This document shows, in pieces, positions 33,697-43,169 of a stretch of DNA of 64,000 nt. Made by a program: the position numbers and the translations under genes. The stretch lies in the NCBI RefSeq assembly GCF_014204325.1, contig NZ_JACHKT010000018.1, forward strand, positions 48,078-112,077, given 5' to 3'. Source of the stretch: Arcicella rosea (GTDB taxonomy: Bacteria > Bacteroidota > Bacteroidia > Cytophagales > Spirosomataceae). How positions within the stretch are numbered: the stretch's first letter is position 1; every line of letters begins with the position of its first letter. The notes under the pieces are model-generated. The model ran no database searches, was not told where the DNA came from, and was given only the letters and a program-made list of their open reading frames with translations.

Positions 33697-36600
33697 AAAA
33701 TCGACAATTTAACAAGATTCCGATTAAGATCATGCGAATCAGTTTATTCCAAACCATTATTACCTTTCTGTGCATTTCGTTTGCAAATGCAAGGACAACA
33801 AATGCTCAGGAAATACTTGACCAAAAGGTAAGTATCAACGTTAGTCAGCAAGAAGTTGAGAAAATTCTTGAAAGGATAGAAACCGAGGCAAATATCAAGT
33901 TTATGTATAGCCCTCAGTTGATTATGGCTAACAGAAAGGTAAGCCTTGTAGCAAAGAAAGAGAAACTTTCAACGGTTTTAGAAGAATTGCTAAAGCCTTT
34001 GAAAATCAATTATGAAGTAGTTGGAAGGAAAATCTTACTGAAAAGATTGAGCCCTAAAACTGCTTTGAAAATGGATGTAGAAGATAAATTGGGCATTTTA
34101 GAAAGCAATATTGTAGAACAAACCATCAAAGGGAAAATTACTGATGCTGAAAATAATGAAACCATTGCTGGTGTAAGTATTGCCATTAAAGGAACTACAC
34201 AGGGAACTACAACGGATGCGAATGGGAATTTCTCATTGGTCGTTCCTAACGAAAAAGCAGTACTGGTTATCACTTCGGTTGGTTATGACCCACAGGAAAT
34301 CACGGTTGGTAATCGCTTTTCAATCAATATCAGTTTAGTACCTGATAGTAAAAACCTGAATGAAGTAGTTGTGGTAGGTTATGGAACGCAAAAAGTAACC
34401 AATGTTTCGGGTGCAATCGCTACAGTAAAAGGTGCTGATATTGAAAAACTTCGTCCTGTTCGTCCTGAAGATGCCCTTCAAGGTAGAGCTTCTGGTGTTA
34501 CTGTTATTTCAAACGGTTCGCCAGGTTCAAAACCAACAGTATTGATTAGAGGTATTCCTTCTTTTTCTGGAACAGACCCTGTTGTTATTATTGATGGCGT
34601 ACCGCAAACATTGAATGACTTTAATTCAATCAATTCGGCTGATATTGAATCAATGAACGTGTTGAAAGATGCCGCAACTACAGCAATTTATGGGGTAAAA
34701 GGTGGAAATGGAGTGATTGTAGTAACCACAAAAAGTGGTGGAAAGAATCAGAAAGCAGAAATTTCTTACAGTAGCAATTACGGCGTTCAACAAGTAATGA
34801 ACACGATTGGCGTGTTGAATGCAACTGAATATGCTGCCATTTTAAATGAAGGAAGTTTGGTTTCTGGTGGAGGATTGATTTTTAAAGATTTAACGACAAT
34901 AGGCCTTGGAACAGATTGGCAAAAACAAGTTTTTAAAGATGCTCCTTTGCAATCGCACAATGTTTCGGTAAAAGGTGGAAGCGAAAAAGTTCAGTACTTT
35001 CTTTCTGGGGGATATTTAGGACAAGATGGTATTGTAGGTGGTGGTGAAAACTCAAATTTCAACCGTTTGAATTTTACAACAAACCTTACTTTTCAGATTG
35101 CACCCAAGTTGAAATTCTTGGCAAATACCAGTTATGTAAATATTAAAAGTGTAGGAGTACAAGAAAACTCTTTTAATTCAATTATAGGAAGTGCCTTGAA
35201 TTTCGACCCAACAGTATCAGTATTAAACACTGTACCGAATACGGTAGGAAAATATGGTTTCAGTAATTTATTGCTTTCAGAGATTTTTAATCCTTTGACT
35301 AAACTGGATAACAACTACAATGAAAGTAATGGTAACAAATTATACGGGAAATTGGAGCTTCAATATGAAGTAATCAAAAACCTGACGCTTTCTTCTCGTT
35401 TTGGTTATACCAATTTTAATAATACTTTCAAATCGTTTACGCCGCTGGCTTTTTATGGCCCTTTGAATGTTGAAAATACCATGAATGCCGACGGCTCAAC
35501 TGTTACGGGCAGACATAACAGTGTTTACGAATCTAAACGAACAGACAATACTTATACTTTTGAAACTTTTGGTACTTATAATTTCAGCATCAATAATGAC
35601 CATCATTTTGAAACTGTATTAGGGATTTCACTGGCTAAAATAGCTGGCGACGAAATCAATGGTTCAAGACAAGACGTTCCTTTTAATTCATGGACTTTCG
35701 CAGACCTTACTTCTGCAACAGGTATCAATACTGCTACTAATACCAATGCACAAACTGTAGGTAACGGACAATATTTTAGAAAAAACCTTTCGTACTTCGG
35801 TAGAGTAAATTATGACTATAAAGACAAATATTTAGTATCGTTCTCTGCTCGTCGTGATGGTTCTTATGCTTTCGGGATTGATAATAAATTTGCCAATTTC
35901 TATGCTGGTTCTTTGGGTTGGGTGATTTCAAACGAAGATTTTTTCAGTGTTGATTTCTTGAATTACTTGAAAATCAGAGGAAGTTATGGTTCAATCGGTA
36001 ACGAAAACGTTAATCCACAATATGTAGGTATTATTTCTGGTGGTCCAAGTTACGCAGGCGATGCCAACAGTAACGGTTATACTTTTGGAAATACTTTTAC
36101 GACTGGTTCTACGGTGGGTTCTTATGCGAATACTACTTTACGTTGGGAGAAACAGTTACAAAGCAACTTTGGTTTTGATGTACGTTTTGGCAATAATAAA
36201 TGGTCGCTTTCGGCAGATTATTTTGACAAATCGGTTGATGGTTTATTATTTACGCCTTCTATTTCATTGTATTTGGGTGCTGCTGCTGCACCAACGGCGA
36301 ATATTGGTTCAACCAAAAGTAGCGGTGTTGACTTGAATCTTGGATACAATGCTGAAATCGTTAAAGATTTAAAACTGAATACTAACGTTACTTTTACTAC
36401 TTCAAAAAACTTAGTAACTGCTACTAATTCAGACGGTACTGCTATTATTCCGGGTGGTTCATATTTCAATGGACAATCACAAACGGCTACTCGTTTCCAA
36501 CAAGGTTTTGCTCCGGGATATTTCTACGGATTTAAAACCAATGGCTTGTTCCAAAACACTGCACAAATCGCTGAAGCACCTACACAAACAGGAGCTGTTC

Positions 36601-37166
36601 CAGGTGATATTCGTTTCGTAGATGTGAATGGCGACGGACAAATTACTGATTTAGATAAAACACAAATCGGTAATCCTTTCCCTGACTTTACAATGGGTTG
36701 GAATTTAGGAATTACTTACAAAAGCCTTGATTTGAACGTCTTTACTTATGCGTCTGTAGGTAACGATATTTACAGAGCTTATGAAAGAAATGCGATTTAC
36801 TCTAACAAATTCAGATCTGTTTTAGGAAGATGGACAGGTGAAGGTTCAACTAACGATGCCAACAATCCACGTTTCTCTTTCGTAGATGCTAACAGTAATA
36901 TCAGAGTTTCTGACCGCTACATTGAAGATGGAAGTTTCGTAAAAATCAAAAATATTCAGATTGGTTATACATTACCTTATGCTTTAGTACCTAAGAAAGT
37001 TGTGAATAAAATTCGCATTTATGCTCAAGTAAAAAATGCTTTCACTTTTACGAAGTACTCTGGTTACGACCCAGAAATTCCGGGTGGTGTTTTAGATACT
37101 GGTGTTGACCGTGGTAATTATCCACAAGCTAGAACTTGGTCTATTGGTGTTGATGTGAGATTTTAA
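33690..37166 (+). CDS. SusC/RagA TonB-linked outer membrane transporter with STN signalling domain
   Basis: 1158 residues. Signal peptide near 15-39 (ending NAQE). STN secretin/TonB short domain about 48-105 ('INVSQQEVEKILERIETEANIKFMYSPQ'), carboxypeptidase-regulatory domain about 143-222 ('IKGKITDAENNETIAGVSIAIKGT'), the SusC linker 'LNEVVVVGYGTQK', plug (about 230-350, 'GSPGSKPTVLIRGIPSF...VIIDGVP') and barrel to the terminal 'IGVDVRF'. The STN domain speaks to the FecR/sigma pair upstream. With SusD it imports oligosaccharides through the outer membrane; the GH16 gene points to laminarin-type glucan. Confidence 0.97.
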   Translation: MSKNRQFNKIPIKIMRISLFQTIITFLCISFANARTTNAQEILDQKVSINVSQQEVEKILERIETEANIKFMYSPQLIMANRKVSLVAKKEKLSTVLEELLKPLKINYEVVGRKILLKRLSPKTALKMDVEDKLGILESNIVEQTIKGKITDAENNETIAGVSIAIKGTTQGTTTDANGNFSLVVPNEKAVLVITSVGYDPQEITVGNRFSINISLVPDSKNLNEVVVVGYGTQKVTNVSGAIATVKGADIEKLRPVRPEDALQGRASGVTVISNGSPGSKPTVLIRGIPSFSGTDPVVIIDGVPQTLNDFNSINSADIESMNVLKDAATTAIYGVKGGNGVIVVTTKSGGKNQKAEISYSSNYGVQQVMNTIGVLNATEYAAILNEGSLVSGGGLIFKDLTTIGLGTDWQKQVFKDAPLQSHNVSVKGGSEKVQYFLSGGYLGQDGIVGGGENSNFNRLNFTTNLTFQIAPKLKFLANTSYVNIKSVGVQENSFNSIIGSALNFDPTVSVLNTVPNTVGKYGFSNLLLSEIFNPLTKLDNNYNESNGNKLYGKLELQYEVIKNLTLSSRFGYTNFNNTFKSFTPLAFYGPLNVENTMNADGSTVTGRHNSVYESKRTDNTYTFETFGTYNFSINNDHHFETVLGISLAKIAGDEINGSRQDVPFNSWTFADLTSATGINTATNTNAQTVGNGQYFRKNLSYFGRVNYDYKDKYLVSFSARRDGSYAFGIDNKFANFYAGSLGWVISNEDFFSVDFLNYLKIRGSYGSIGNENVNPQYVGIISGGPSYAGDANSNGYTFGNTFTTGSTVGSYANTTLRWEKQLQSNFGFDVRFGNNKWSLSADYFDKSVDGLLFTPSISLYLGAAAAPTANIGSTKSSGVDLNLGYNAEIVKDLKLNTNVTFTTSKNLVTATNSDGTAIIPGGSYFNGQSQTATRFQQGFAPGYFYGFKTNGLFQNTAQIAEAPTQTGAVPGDIRFVDVNGDGQITDLDKTQIGNPFPDFTMGWNLGITYKSLDLNVFTYASVGNDIYRAYERNAIYSNKFRSVLGRWTGEGSTNDANNPRFSFVDANSNIRVSDRYIEDGSFVKIKNIQIGYTLPYALVPKKVVNKIRIYAQVKNAFTFTKYSGYDPEIPGGVLDTGVDRGNYPQARTWSIGVDVRF

Positions 37167-37331
37167 ATTTGGGTTTTCAGCTTTCGGATTTCGGACATCA
37201 GTTTTTTGACTTCTAATTACGATTTTCAGTAATTAAAGCTGATAATCTAAGCGTAAATAAAAGGTTAAATTCCAAATCCGACAACCGAAATCCGATGTCC
37301 GAAAGCAATTACATTTTAAGAAAAACTAACA
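37167..37331 (+). repeat. susC-susD spacer with degenerate inverted repeat
   Basis: The 165-base spacer has TTTCGGATTTCGGACATC-like sequence at 37180-37200 and its inverted counterpart near 37268-37305 (GATGTCCGAAAGC). The arms can pair imperfectly in the message. The sequence belongs to a dispersed spacer family also seen at 5411-5447 and 63826-63862. Confidence 0.5.
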
Positions 37332-38831
37332 ATGAAAAATATAAAAAATATTCTCTATTTTCTATTCATTACAATGGCTTTTACTAGCTGTAGTGAATGG
37401 GTTGACTATAGTCCAAAAGATGATTATAGAGTAACCGACCAAGATTATTTGAAATCTTCTGCTGATTATCAAAGTATGGGTGTAAGTGTTTATTCGCCTA
37501 TACAATGGTTGAATCAGTTAGTGCCAGTGGGTGATATTGCTTCAGATAATGCCGTAGCAGGTGGTGAAAATGCTTCTGATGTGCTGGATTTTCAGAATAT
37601 TGATGACTTTACACTTACAGCACAAAACGGAACTTTAGCTGAACTATGGAAGGCTTCTTACGAAGGTATCAATCGTGCTAATTATCTGTATCAATACAAA
37701 GATAAAAATCCAGCGGGCGAAGTAATCTCTTTTCCTGAAAAAGAAGCCATGTATGGTGAAGTAGCTTTTTTAAGAGCTTACTATTATTTCACTTTGGTAA
37801 AAGTATTCGGAAATGTGCCTTTGTTTACAGATAGAAAACTAGGAATTGCTGATTCAAGAACATTGAAACAAGCACCTAAAGCAGATGTTTATGCACAAAT
37901 TGAAAAAGACTTAACCAATGCCATTGCTGTTTTACCAAGTACTGACCCTAAAAATGGTAAAATTACCAAATTTGCGGCACAAGCACTTTTAGGAAAAGTT
38001 TACTTGTATCAAAATAAATTTGATTTAGTAGCAGGAGTATTAAAAAGTGTAATTGATGGCCCCTATTCTCTAGTATCAAATTTCGGTGACATTTTCTTAC
38101 AATCTGGTGAAAATGGTGCTGAGGCTGTTTTTGAAATTCAGTATTCAAATCTTTCTCCTTATTACAATTGGGGTGGTGTTACTCGTGGACAAGGAAATTT
38201 GGCTGTTCAGCAATGTGGTATTCGTGGACTTACTGGTAATAGTCCCTATGCGGCAGGTTGGAGTACTAATTTGCCTACGCAAGACTTAGCAAATGCTTAT
38301 GAAGCAGGTGATAAAAGAAAAGAAGTTACTTGTCTGGATATTGAGGCTTACAAAAATGCTAATCCTAGTTTTGGCATTACTTATCAAGTAGCTCCGTATA
38401 AAAATACAGGTTTATATAACCAAAAATACTTGCCAAGAAAAGGAGAATCTAGCGGGCAAATCGAACTGAATTATTTGAATAACCAACGTATCATTCGCCT
38501 TTCGGATGTCTATTTGATGTATGCTGAGGCTTTGAATCGTAAAGCTTCTCCAGATGATGTAAATGCACAATTGTACTTAAACAGAGTACGTCAAAGGGCT
38601 TTTGGCGATAATGCACATAACATCTCGGCTACTGGAAATACCTTGAAAGAAGCTATCTGGGCTGAACGTAGATTAGAATTAGGTATGGAAGGCGACCGCT
38701 TTTTCGACTTAGTTCGTACTGGACAAGCGGCTACCAAAATCAGAAATTTTGTAGTTGGAAAGAACGAAGTATTTCCAATTCCTCAAGCTGAAATTGAAGT
38801 TTCTGGCTTGGTACAAAATGCTGGTTATTAA
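37332..38831 (+). CDS. SusD/RagB family glycan-binding lipoprotein
   Basis: 499 residues. Lipobox 'MAFTSC' (Cys20). The N-terminal TPR-containing SusD fold: 'KDDYRVTDQDYLKSSADYQ', 'WKASYEGINRANYLYQY', 'YGEVAFLRAYYYFTLVKVFGNVPLFTDR'. C-terminal RagB part: 'RIIRLSDVYLMYAEALNRK', 'LYLNRVRQRAF', 'AIWAERRLELGMEGDRFFDLVRTGQA'. Surface lipoprotein that forms the lid over SusC and hands over oligosaccharides. Follows susC by 165 bases and precedes the binding lipoprotein by 30. Confidence 0.96.
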   Translation: MKNIKNILYFLFITMAFTSCSEWVDYSPKDDYRVTDQDYLKSSADYQSMGVSVYSPIQWLNQLVPVGDIASDNAVAGGENASDVLDFQNIDDFTLTAQNGTLAELWKASYEGINRANYLYQYKDKNPAGEVISFPEKEAMYGEVAFLRAYYYFTLVKVFGNVPLFTDRKLGIADSRTLKQAPKADVYAQIEKDLTNAIAVLPSTDPKNGKITKFAAQALLGKVYLYQNKFDLVAGVLKSVIDGPYSLVSNFGDIFLQSGENGAEAVFEIQYSNLSPYYNWGGVTRGQGNLAVQQCGIRGLTGNSPYAAGWSTNLPTQDLANAYEAGDKRKEVTCLDIEAYKNANPSFGITYQVAPYKNTGLYNQKYLPRKGESSGQIELNYLNNQRIIRLSDVYLMYAEALNRKASPDDVNAQLYLNRVRQRAFGDNAHNISATGNTLKEAIWAERRLELGMEGDRFFDLVRTGQAATKIRNFVVGKNEVFPIPQAEIEVSGLVQNAGY

Positions 38832-38861
38832 TTCAGACTCATATTTTCTAAATGAATTTCG

Positions 38862-40943
38862 ATGAAAAATATACATAAATTTTTATCCATGATAGCGTTT
38901 ATCGCTATCATGTCGGCATGTAATGAAAAGTTTTTTGATGATATTTCTTTTCTTGAAACTGCCTCTTCGCCAGCAAAAATGTCGGCTCTTTTTGACATTA
39001 CCCAAGATAATACGGGTTTAGTAACCATCACTCCCAATGGTGAAGGAGTGGCTACTTTCTCGGTAAATTTTGGTGATGGTACTGCTACAACCGCTACTGT
39101 AGATGCTGGAAAAAGTGTACAACATAAATATGCTGAAGGACTTTACACGGTGAAATTGGTCGGAAAAGGTGTTACAGGAAAAGTGACTGAAAGTACACAA
39201 GAACTTACTGTCTCTTTTAAAGCACCTGAAAATGTAGAAATGAATGCTACTATCGACCCAGCAAATCCTTTTAAAGTAAACGTTTCGGCAAAAGCTACTT
39301 ATGAAACTTTATTTAAAGTGTATTTTGGAGATGTTGCCAATGAAGTGCCTGTTTCTTTTTTAGAAGGTGAAACTATCAGCCATACTTATACAGCAGTAGG
39401 AAATTATGAGATGAAAGTGGTGGCTTTGAGCGGTGGAAAAGCAACAACCGAAGTAAAAAAGACCATGAACATTGTAAGTCCTGTAGTATTACCACTTGAC
39501 TTTGAAACGGCTGGACAAACCTATAAATTCAATAATTTTGAAGGTGGTGATGTTTCGGTAATTGCTAATCCGCAAGTAAGTGGTATTAATACTTCTTCAA
39601 AAGTGGCTAAGATGGTGAAATATGCAGGACAAACTTATGGTGGAAGCTTAATTACTTTGGGTGGGTCAATGGATTTTTCTGTCAATAAATACTTCTCGAT
39701 GAAAGTGTTTTCTCCAAGAGTAGGTGCAAAAGTTTTATTGAAAGTAGAAAATTCCTCAAACGGTTCACAAAGTTTTGAGAAAGAAGTTACTACAACCAAG
39801 GCAAATGTTTGGGAAGAATTAATCTTTGATTTCAGCACTATTAATACGGCTAATTCATATCAAAATATCGTATTGATTTTTGATAATGGTACTCGTGGCG
39901 ATGGTTCAGCTAATTTCACTTTCTTGTTTGATGATATTAAATTGATGAATCCTGTTGTGATTGCACCAATTAATTTACCTGTCACTTTTGATGTCGCTAA
40001 TACAAATTATACCGTAACTGATTTCGGAAATAATACTACTATCGATGGCGTTGACCCAACGAATGCAAGTAACAAAGTAAAAATTACCACCAAACCTGCT
40101 GGTGCTGAAACTTGGGCTGGAACTACTATCGGAACAGCAAGTGGTTTTGCTTCTGCTATTAAATTGACGGCTGCTAATCCTAAAATGAGTGTGAGAGTAT
40201 ATTCTCCAGTAGCAGGGATTCCCATCCGATTAAAAATTGAAGATCGTAGTAATGCTTCTATCTCTGTTGAAACAGAAGTATTAACTAAATCTACTAAAGC
40301 TTGGGAAGAATTAACATTTGATTTCACCAAACATGTAGCGGGTACACCAGCACTTAATTTATCGAATACTTATCACAAAGCTTCACTATTCTTTGATTTT
40401 GGAACGGCTGGTAATGGTAAAGTTTTTTATTGGGATGATGTAAAAATCGCTACAGCTACTGAAACCAATAATACGCTTACTATTCCATTGACTTTTGAAT
40501 CTACTTCTTTGAAATACGACTTCTCGAACTTTGACGGAGGAAATGCAACTGTTTTGGCTAATCCACATTCAAATGGCATCAATACTACAGCTAAAGTAGC
40601 CCAGATGGTTAAAAACGGTGGTCAGCCTTGGGGAGGTGCTTTTATTTCTTTAGAGAAACCGATAGATTTTTCTGTTGGTAAAACTTTTAAAATGAAAGTA
40701 TATGCACCGAAAGTAGGTACTAAAGTTTTATTGAAAGTAGAAAATCTGACGGATGGTGGCGTAAGTTTTGAAAAAGAATTAAGCACAACAAAAGCTAATG
40801 CTTGGGAAGAACTAACTTTTGATTTCAGTGGAATTGATGTGAGTAAAAGTTATCAAAAAGTTGTCCTGATTTTTGATAATGGAACCAAAGGAGATGGCTC
40901 TGCTAACTTCACTTATTTATTTGATGACATCATTCTTTATTAA
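38862..40943 (+). CDS. Surface glycan-binding lipoprotein: two PKD domains and three repeated modules
   Basis: 693 residues. Lipobox 'AIMSAC' (Cys20). Two PKD-like Ig domains (about 40-118 and 120-205; 'FSVNFGDGTATTATV', 'YTVKLVGKG'), then three modules of about 150 residues (about 209-365, 370-530, 530-693). Modules 1 and 3 are close copies ('FKVNF/YKFNNFEGGDVSVIANP' versus 'YDFSNFDGGNATVLANP', both ending 'SANFT(F/Y)LFDDI'), module 2 is more divergent. The beta-sandwich pattern ending in a D-D-I/K strand fits carbohydrate-binding modules. Position after SusD makes it the locus's SusE/F-type surface glycan-binding protein. Confidence 0.82.
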   Translation: MKNIHKFLSMIAFIAIMSACNEKFFDDISFLETASSPAKMSALFDITQDNTGLVTITPNGEGVATFSVNFGDGTATTATVDAGKSVQHKYAEGLYTVKLVGKGVTGKVTESTQELTVSFKAPENVEMNATIDPANPFKVNVSAKATYETLFKVYFGDVANEVPVSFLEGETISHTYTAVGNYEMKVVALSGGKATTEVKKTMNIVSPVVLPLDFETAGQTYKFNNFEGGDVSVIANPQVSGINTSSKVAKMVKYAGQTYGGSLITLGGSMDFSVNKYFSMKVFSPRVGAKVLLKVENSSNGSQSFEKEVTTTKANVWEELIFDFSTINTANSYQNIVLIFDNGTRGDGSANFTFLFDDIKLMNPVVIAPINLPVTFDVANTNYTVTDFGNNTTIDGVDPTNASNKVKITTKPAGAETWAGTTIGTASGFASAIKLTAANPKMSVRVYSPVAGIPIRLKIEDRSNASISVETEVLTKSTKAWEELTFDFTKHVAGTPALNLSNTYHKASLFFDFGTAGNGKVFYWDDVKIATATETNNTLTIPLTFESTSLKYDFSNFDGGNATVLANPHSNGINTTAKVAQMVKNGGQPWGGAFISLEKPIDFSVGKTFKMKVYAPKVGTKVLLKVENLTDGGVSFEKELSTTKANAWEELTFDFSGIDVSKSYQKVVLIFDNGTKGDGSANFTYLFDDIILY

Positions 40944-40960
40944 TCTAACATTCAGCAATC

Positions 40961-42574
40961 ATGATAACTAATAATATAAAATCATTCGTACTCATTTTGT
41001 GTGCATCAGCAATGTGTTTTAGTGCTTGTAAACAAGCAGAATATGCTTTTGGAGATATTGTTGCACCTTCTAATCTTACATTAACCGCAGTTGTGCAAGG
41101 GGTAGATGCCAACAATCCAAATGGTAATGGTTCTGGAAATGTGGTGATTTCAACGCTTGCCGACAAAGCGTTGACTTATAAAGTTGATTTCGGTGATGGA
41201 ACAACGCAAATGGTTCCTTCAGGAAAAATTACTTATAAGTATAGTCTTCCCGGTACTAAAGATTATACCGTTACAGTAAGTGCTGTCGGAACAGGTGGTG
41301 CTGCTTCTACCTTGAGTAAAAAAGTAAAAGTATTTGTGGCATTTGAAGTTCCTACGGATATTCTTACGGCTTTGACAAACAATGCTTCAAAAGTTTGGGT
41401 GAATGATAAAGATGCTGCGGGCCACGTAGGTGTTGGGCCAGTAGATGCTTTCTCTCCTATTTGGTATGCAGCAGATCCAAATTCTCGTCCAGCTTGTTTG
41501 TATGATGATGAAATCACTTTTACAAAAGATGCTAACAACAACGTAGCAATGACGGTAGATAACAAAGGTCAATCTTCATTAATTGGTGCGGCTACTTCAT
41601 ACTATGGTTTAGCTGGTGGCGATGGTTGTTATGATATAAGTACTACGGGTGCTAAAAATTTAATTTTTTCGGGTGCTACTTCAGCATCAACAGCTGCTAA
41701 TTCTACCAGAGTACAATTTACTGTGCCAGGCAATGGCATTGTAAATTTCGCAACAGGTAGTAATACTTATGAAATATTAGCACTTTCTGCCAACAGCATG
41801 ACTTTAAGAACAATCGGTGCTGATGGAAATGCTTGGTTTACCAAATTGAAAGTAAAACAAGCCGAAGAACCCGTAACTGAGAAAAAATTGTTTTGGTCGG
41901 AAGAGTTTGATAAAGACGGTGCCCCTAATCCTGCTGTTTGGGGTTACGATTTAGGCAATGGAGATAATGGTTGGGGAAATGCTGAAAAACAATTTTACAC
42001 AAACCGTACCGAAAACATCCAAGTGAAAGACGGTATCTTAAAAATCACGGCTCAAAAAGAGAATTACAGTGGTTTTGCTTATACTTCTTCGAGAATTCAA
42101 ACCATGAATAAATTCTCTTTTACTTATGGTAGAGTAGATATTCGTGCCAAACTACCTACTGGCGGAGGTACTTGGCCAGCTTTATGGATGTTAGGAAGTA
42201 ATATTCAAACTGTTGGTTGGCCTGCTTGTGGCGAAATAGATATTATGGAGTACAAAGGCAACGAACCAAATAAAATTTACGGAACGATGCACCACCCAAA
42301 TCATTCGGGAGGAAATGGTGATAGTGGTAATACTACCATCACCAATGCCTCTACTGAATTCCATATCTATTCGGTAGATTGGTCGGCAAGTACTATCAAG
42401 ATGTATGTTGATAATAAGCTTTATTACACTTTCACCAACACTAATAGTTTGCCATTTAATAAAGATTTCTTTTTTATCATCAACTTTGCAATGGGCGGAA
42501 CATTTGGTGGGGCAATTGATCCAAATTTTGTTTCTTCAACCTTTGAAGTAGATTATATTAGGGTTTTCAAGTAG
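40961..42574 (+). CDS. GH16 family beta-glucanase lipoprotein with PKD domain
   Basis: 537 residues. Lipobox 'CFSAC' (Cys23), PKD domain about 36-130 ('YKVDFGDGTTQMVPSGKITYKYSLPGTKDYTVTVSAVG'), a beta-rich middle region about 130-305, then GH16 (about 308-537). Catalytic motif E425-I-D-I-M-E430: nucleophile Glu425, Asp427 and acid/base Glu430, with the extra Met typical of laminarinase-type GH16. 'LFWSEEFDKDG', 'RTENIQVKDGILKITAQKE' and 'GGTWPALWMLG' are family marks. It most likely cuts beta-1,3-glucan at the cell surface. Last protein gene of the locus; terminator follows. Confidence 0.95.
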   Translation: MITNNIKSFVLILCASAMCFSACKQAEYAFGDIVAPSNLTLTAVVQGVDANNPNGNGSGNVVISTLADKALTYKVDFGDGTTQMVPSGKITYKYSLPGTKDYTVTVSAVGTGGAASTLSKKVKVFVAFEVPTDILTALTNNASKVWVNDKDAAGHVGVGPVDAFSPIWYAADPNSRPACLYDDEITFTKDANNNVAMTVDNKGQSSLIGAATSYYGLAGGDGCYDISTTGAKNLIFSGATSASTAANSTRVQFTVPGNGIVNFATGSNTYEILALSANSMTLRTIGADGNAWFTKLKVKQAEEPVTEKKLFWSEEFDKDGAPNPAVWGYDLGNGDNGWGNAEKQFYTNRTENIQVKDGILKITAQKENYSGFAYTSSRIQTMNKFSFTYGRVDIRAKLPTGGGTWPALWMLGSNIQTVGWPACGEIDIMEYKGNEPNKIYGTMHHPNHSGGNGDSGNTTITNASTEFHIYSVDWSASTIKMYVDNKLYYTFTNTNSLPFNKDFFFIINFAMGGTFGGAIDPNFVSSTFEVDYIRVFK

Positions 42575-42587
42575 ATGGTTTTAACAG

Positions 42588-42617
42588 AAAAAGACAGGTT
42601 AATAGCCTGTCTTTTTT
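42588..42617 (+). terminator. Intrinsic terminator of the utilisation locus
   Basis: AAAAAGACAGG (42588-42598) pairs with CCTGTCTTTTT (42606-42616), 7-base loop, T run. Confidence 0.9.
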
Positions 42618-42633
42618 AATGTTGGAGTATCTG

Positions 42634-42858
42634 CTACGAGAATATAGGCTCCCGCTTTTAGAATTAGAGCATCCGCTAAGAGAATATAAGCTCCCGCATT
42701 TAGTATTAGAGCATCCGCTACGAGAATATAGGCTCCCGCATTTAGTATTAGAGCATCCGCTACGAGAATATAGCCTCCCGCTTTTAGAATTAGAGCATCC
42801 GCTACGAGAATATAAGCTCCCGCATTTAGTATTAGAGCATCCGCTACGAGAATATAGG
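42634..42858. repeat. 42-bp tandem repeat, five copies plus a partial
   Basis: Five full 42-base units (42634-42843) and 15 bases of a sixth (to 42858), each starting CTACGAGAATATA with CTAAGAG in the second. Units alternate at few positions (GGCTCCCGCTTTTAGAA or AGCTCCCGCATTTAGTA). Each unit is itself two related 21-base halves. A degenerate half copy precedes at 42622. Both strands stay open across the array because 42 is a multiple of three. No spacers, so not CRISPR. Confidence 0.9.
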
Positions 42859-43095
42859 CAGTTTAAACAAATTGTCGGTATCCTGAAATTTAAGAATTCA
42901 TAAAATTTCTAAACCGAATTAATGCAGTTGTAGAAGAATTATAGCAAAAAGAAAAGATTGAGAATAGTGTCATACGCTTCATTTTTAAGCTATAAACATT
43001 TGAATCCTTCGGATTCTTTTCGTTTATTTGTTTTAGTTGTTATCAACTAAATCGTCAGTAAAACAGTGAGTATTATAATACAAAACCCCATAAAC

Positions 43096-43156
43096 AAAAA
43101 AAACCCGGATTCATGCTCCAGCATCTAAATACTGGGAGAGGAATGACCGGGACTGC
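43096..43156 (-). ncRNA. Putative 61-base small RNA with terminator
   Basis: Minus-strand RNA: CCCGG/CCGGG stem (43147-43151 with 43104-43108), TCAT/ATGA, then CTCC(C)AG/CTGGAG enclosing a 10-base loop, followed by eight T (43103-43096). A TATCTTTG -7 box sits just before. No minus-strand gene lies downstream for more than 11 kb, so this is a free RNA. It could be compared with the Flavo-1 motif of Bacteroidota; I cannot confirm that. Confidence 0.6.
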
Positions 43157-43161
43157 TACTA

Positions 43162-43169
43162 CAAAGATA
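43162..43169 (-). promoter_or_regulatory. -7 element of the 43096-43156 RNA
   Basis: Minus-strand TATCTTTG, exact TAnnTTTG. No TTG at -33. It lies 12 bases from the divergent Abi-family start codon. Confidence 0.45.

Noticed and set aside
33607..33831. Plus-strand open frame overlapping the susC start
   Set aside because: Lies in another frame across the leader and the SusC signal peptide; the region is explained by the antisense RNA and SusC.
42634..42858. Possible CRISPR array
   Set aside because: Units are contiguous with no unique spacers and no cas genes are nearby.
42619..42903. Open frame of 94 codons made of LREYRLPLLELEHP-like repeats
   Set aside because: It begins two bases after a terminator T run, is open only because the 42-base repeat unit is a multiple of three, and the minus strand is equally open. 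Treated as noncoding tandem repeat.
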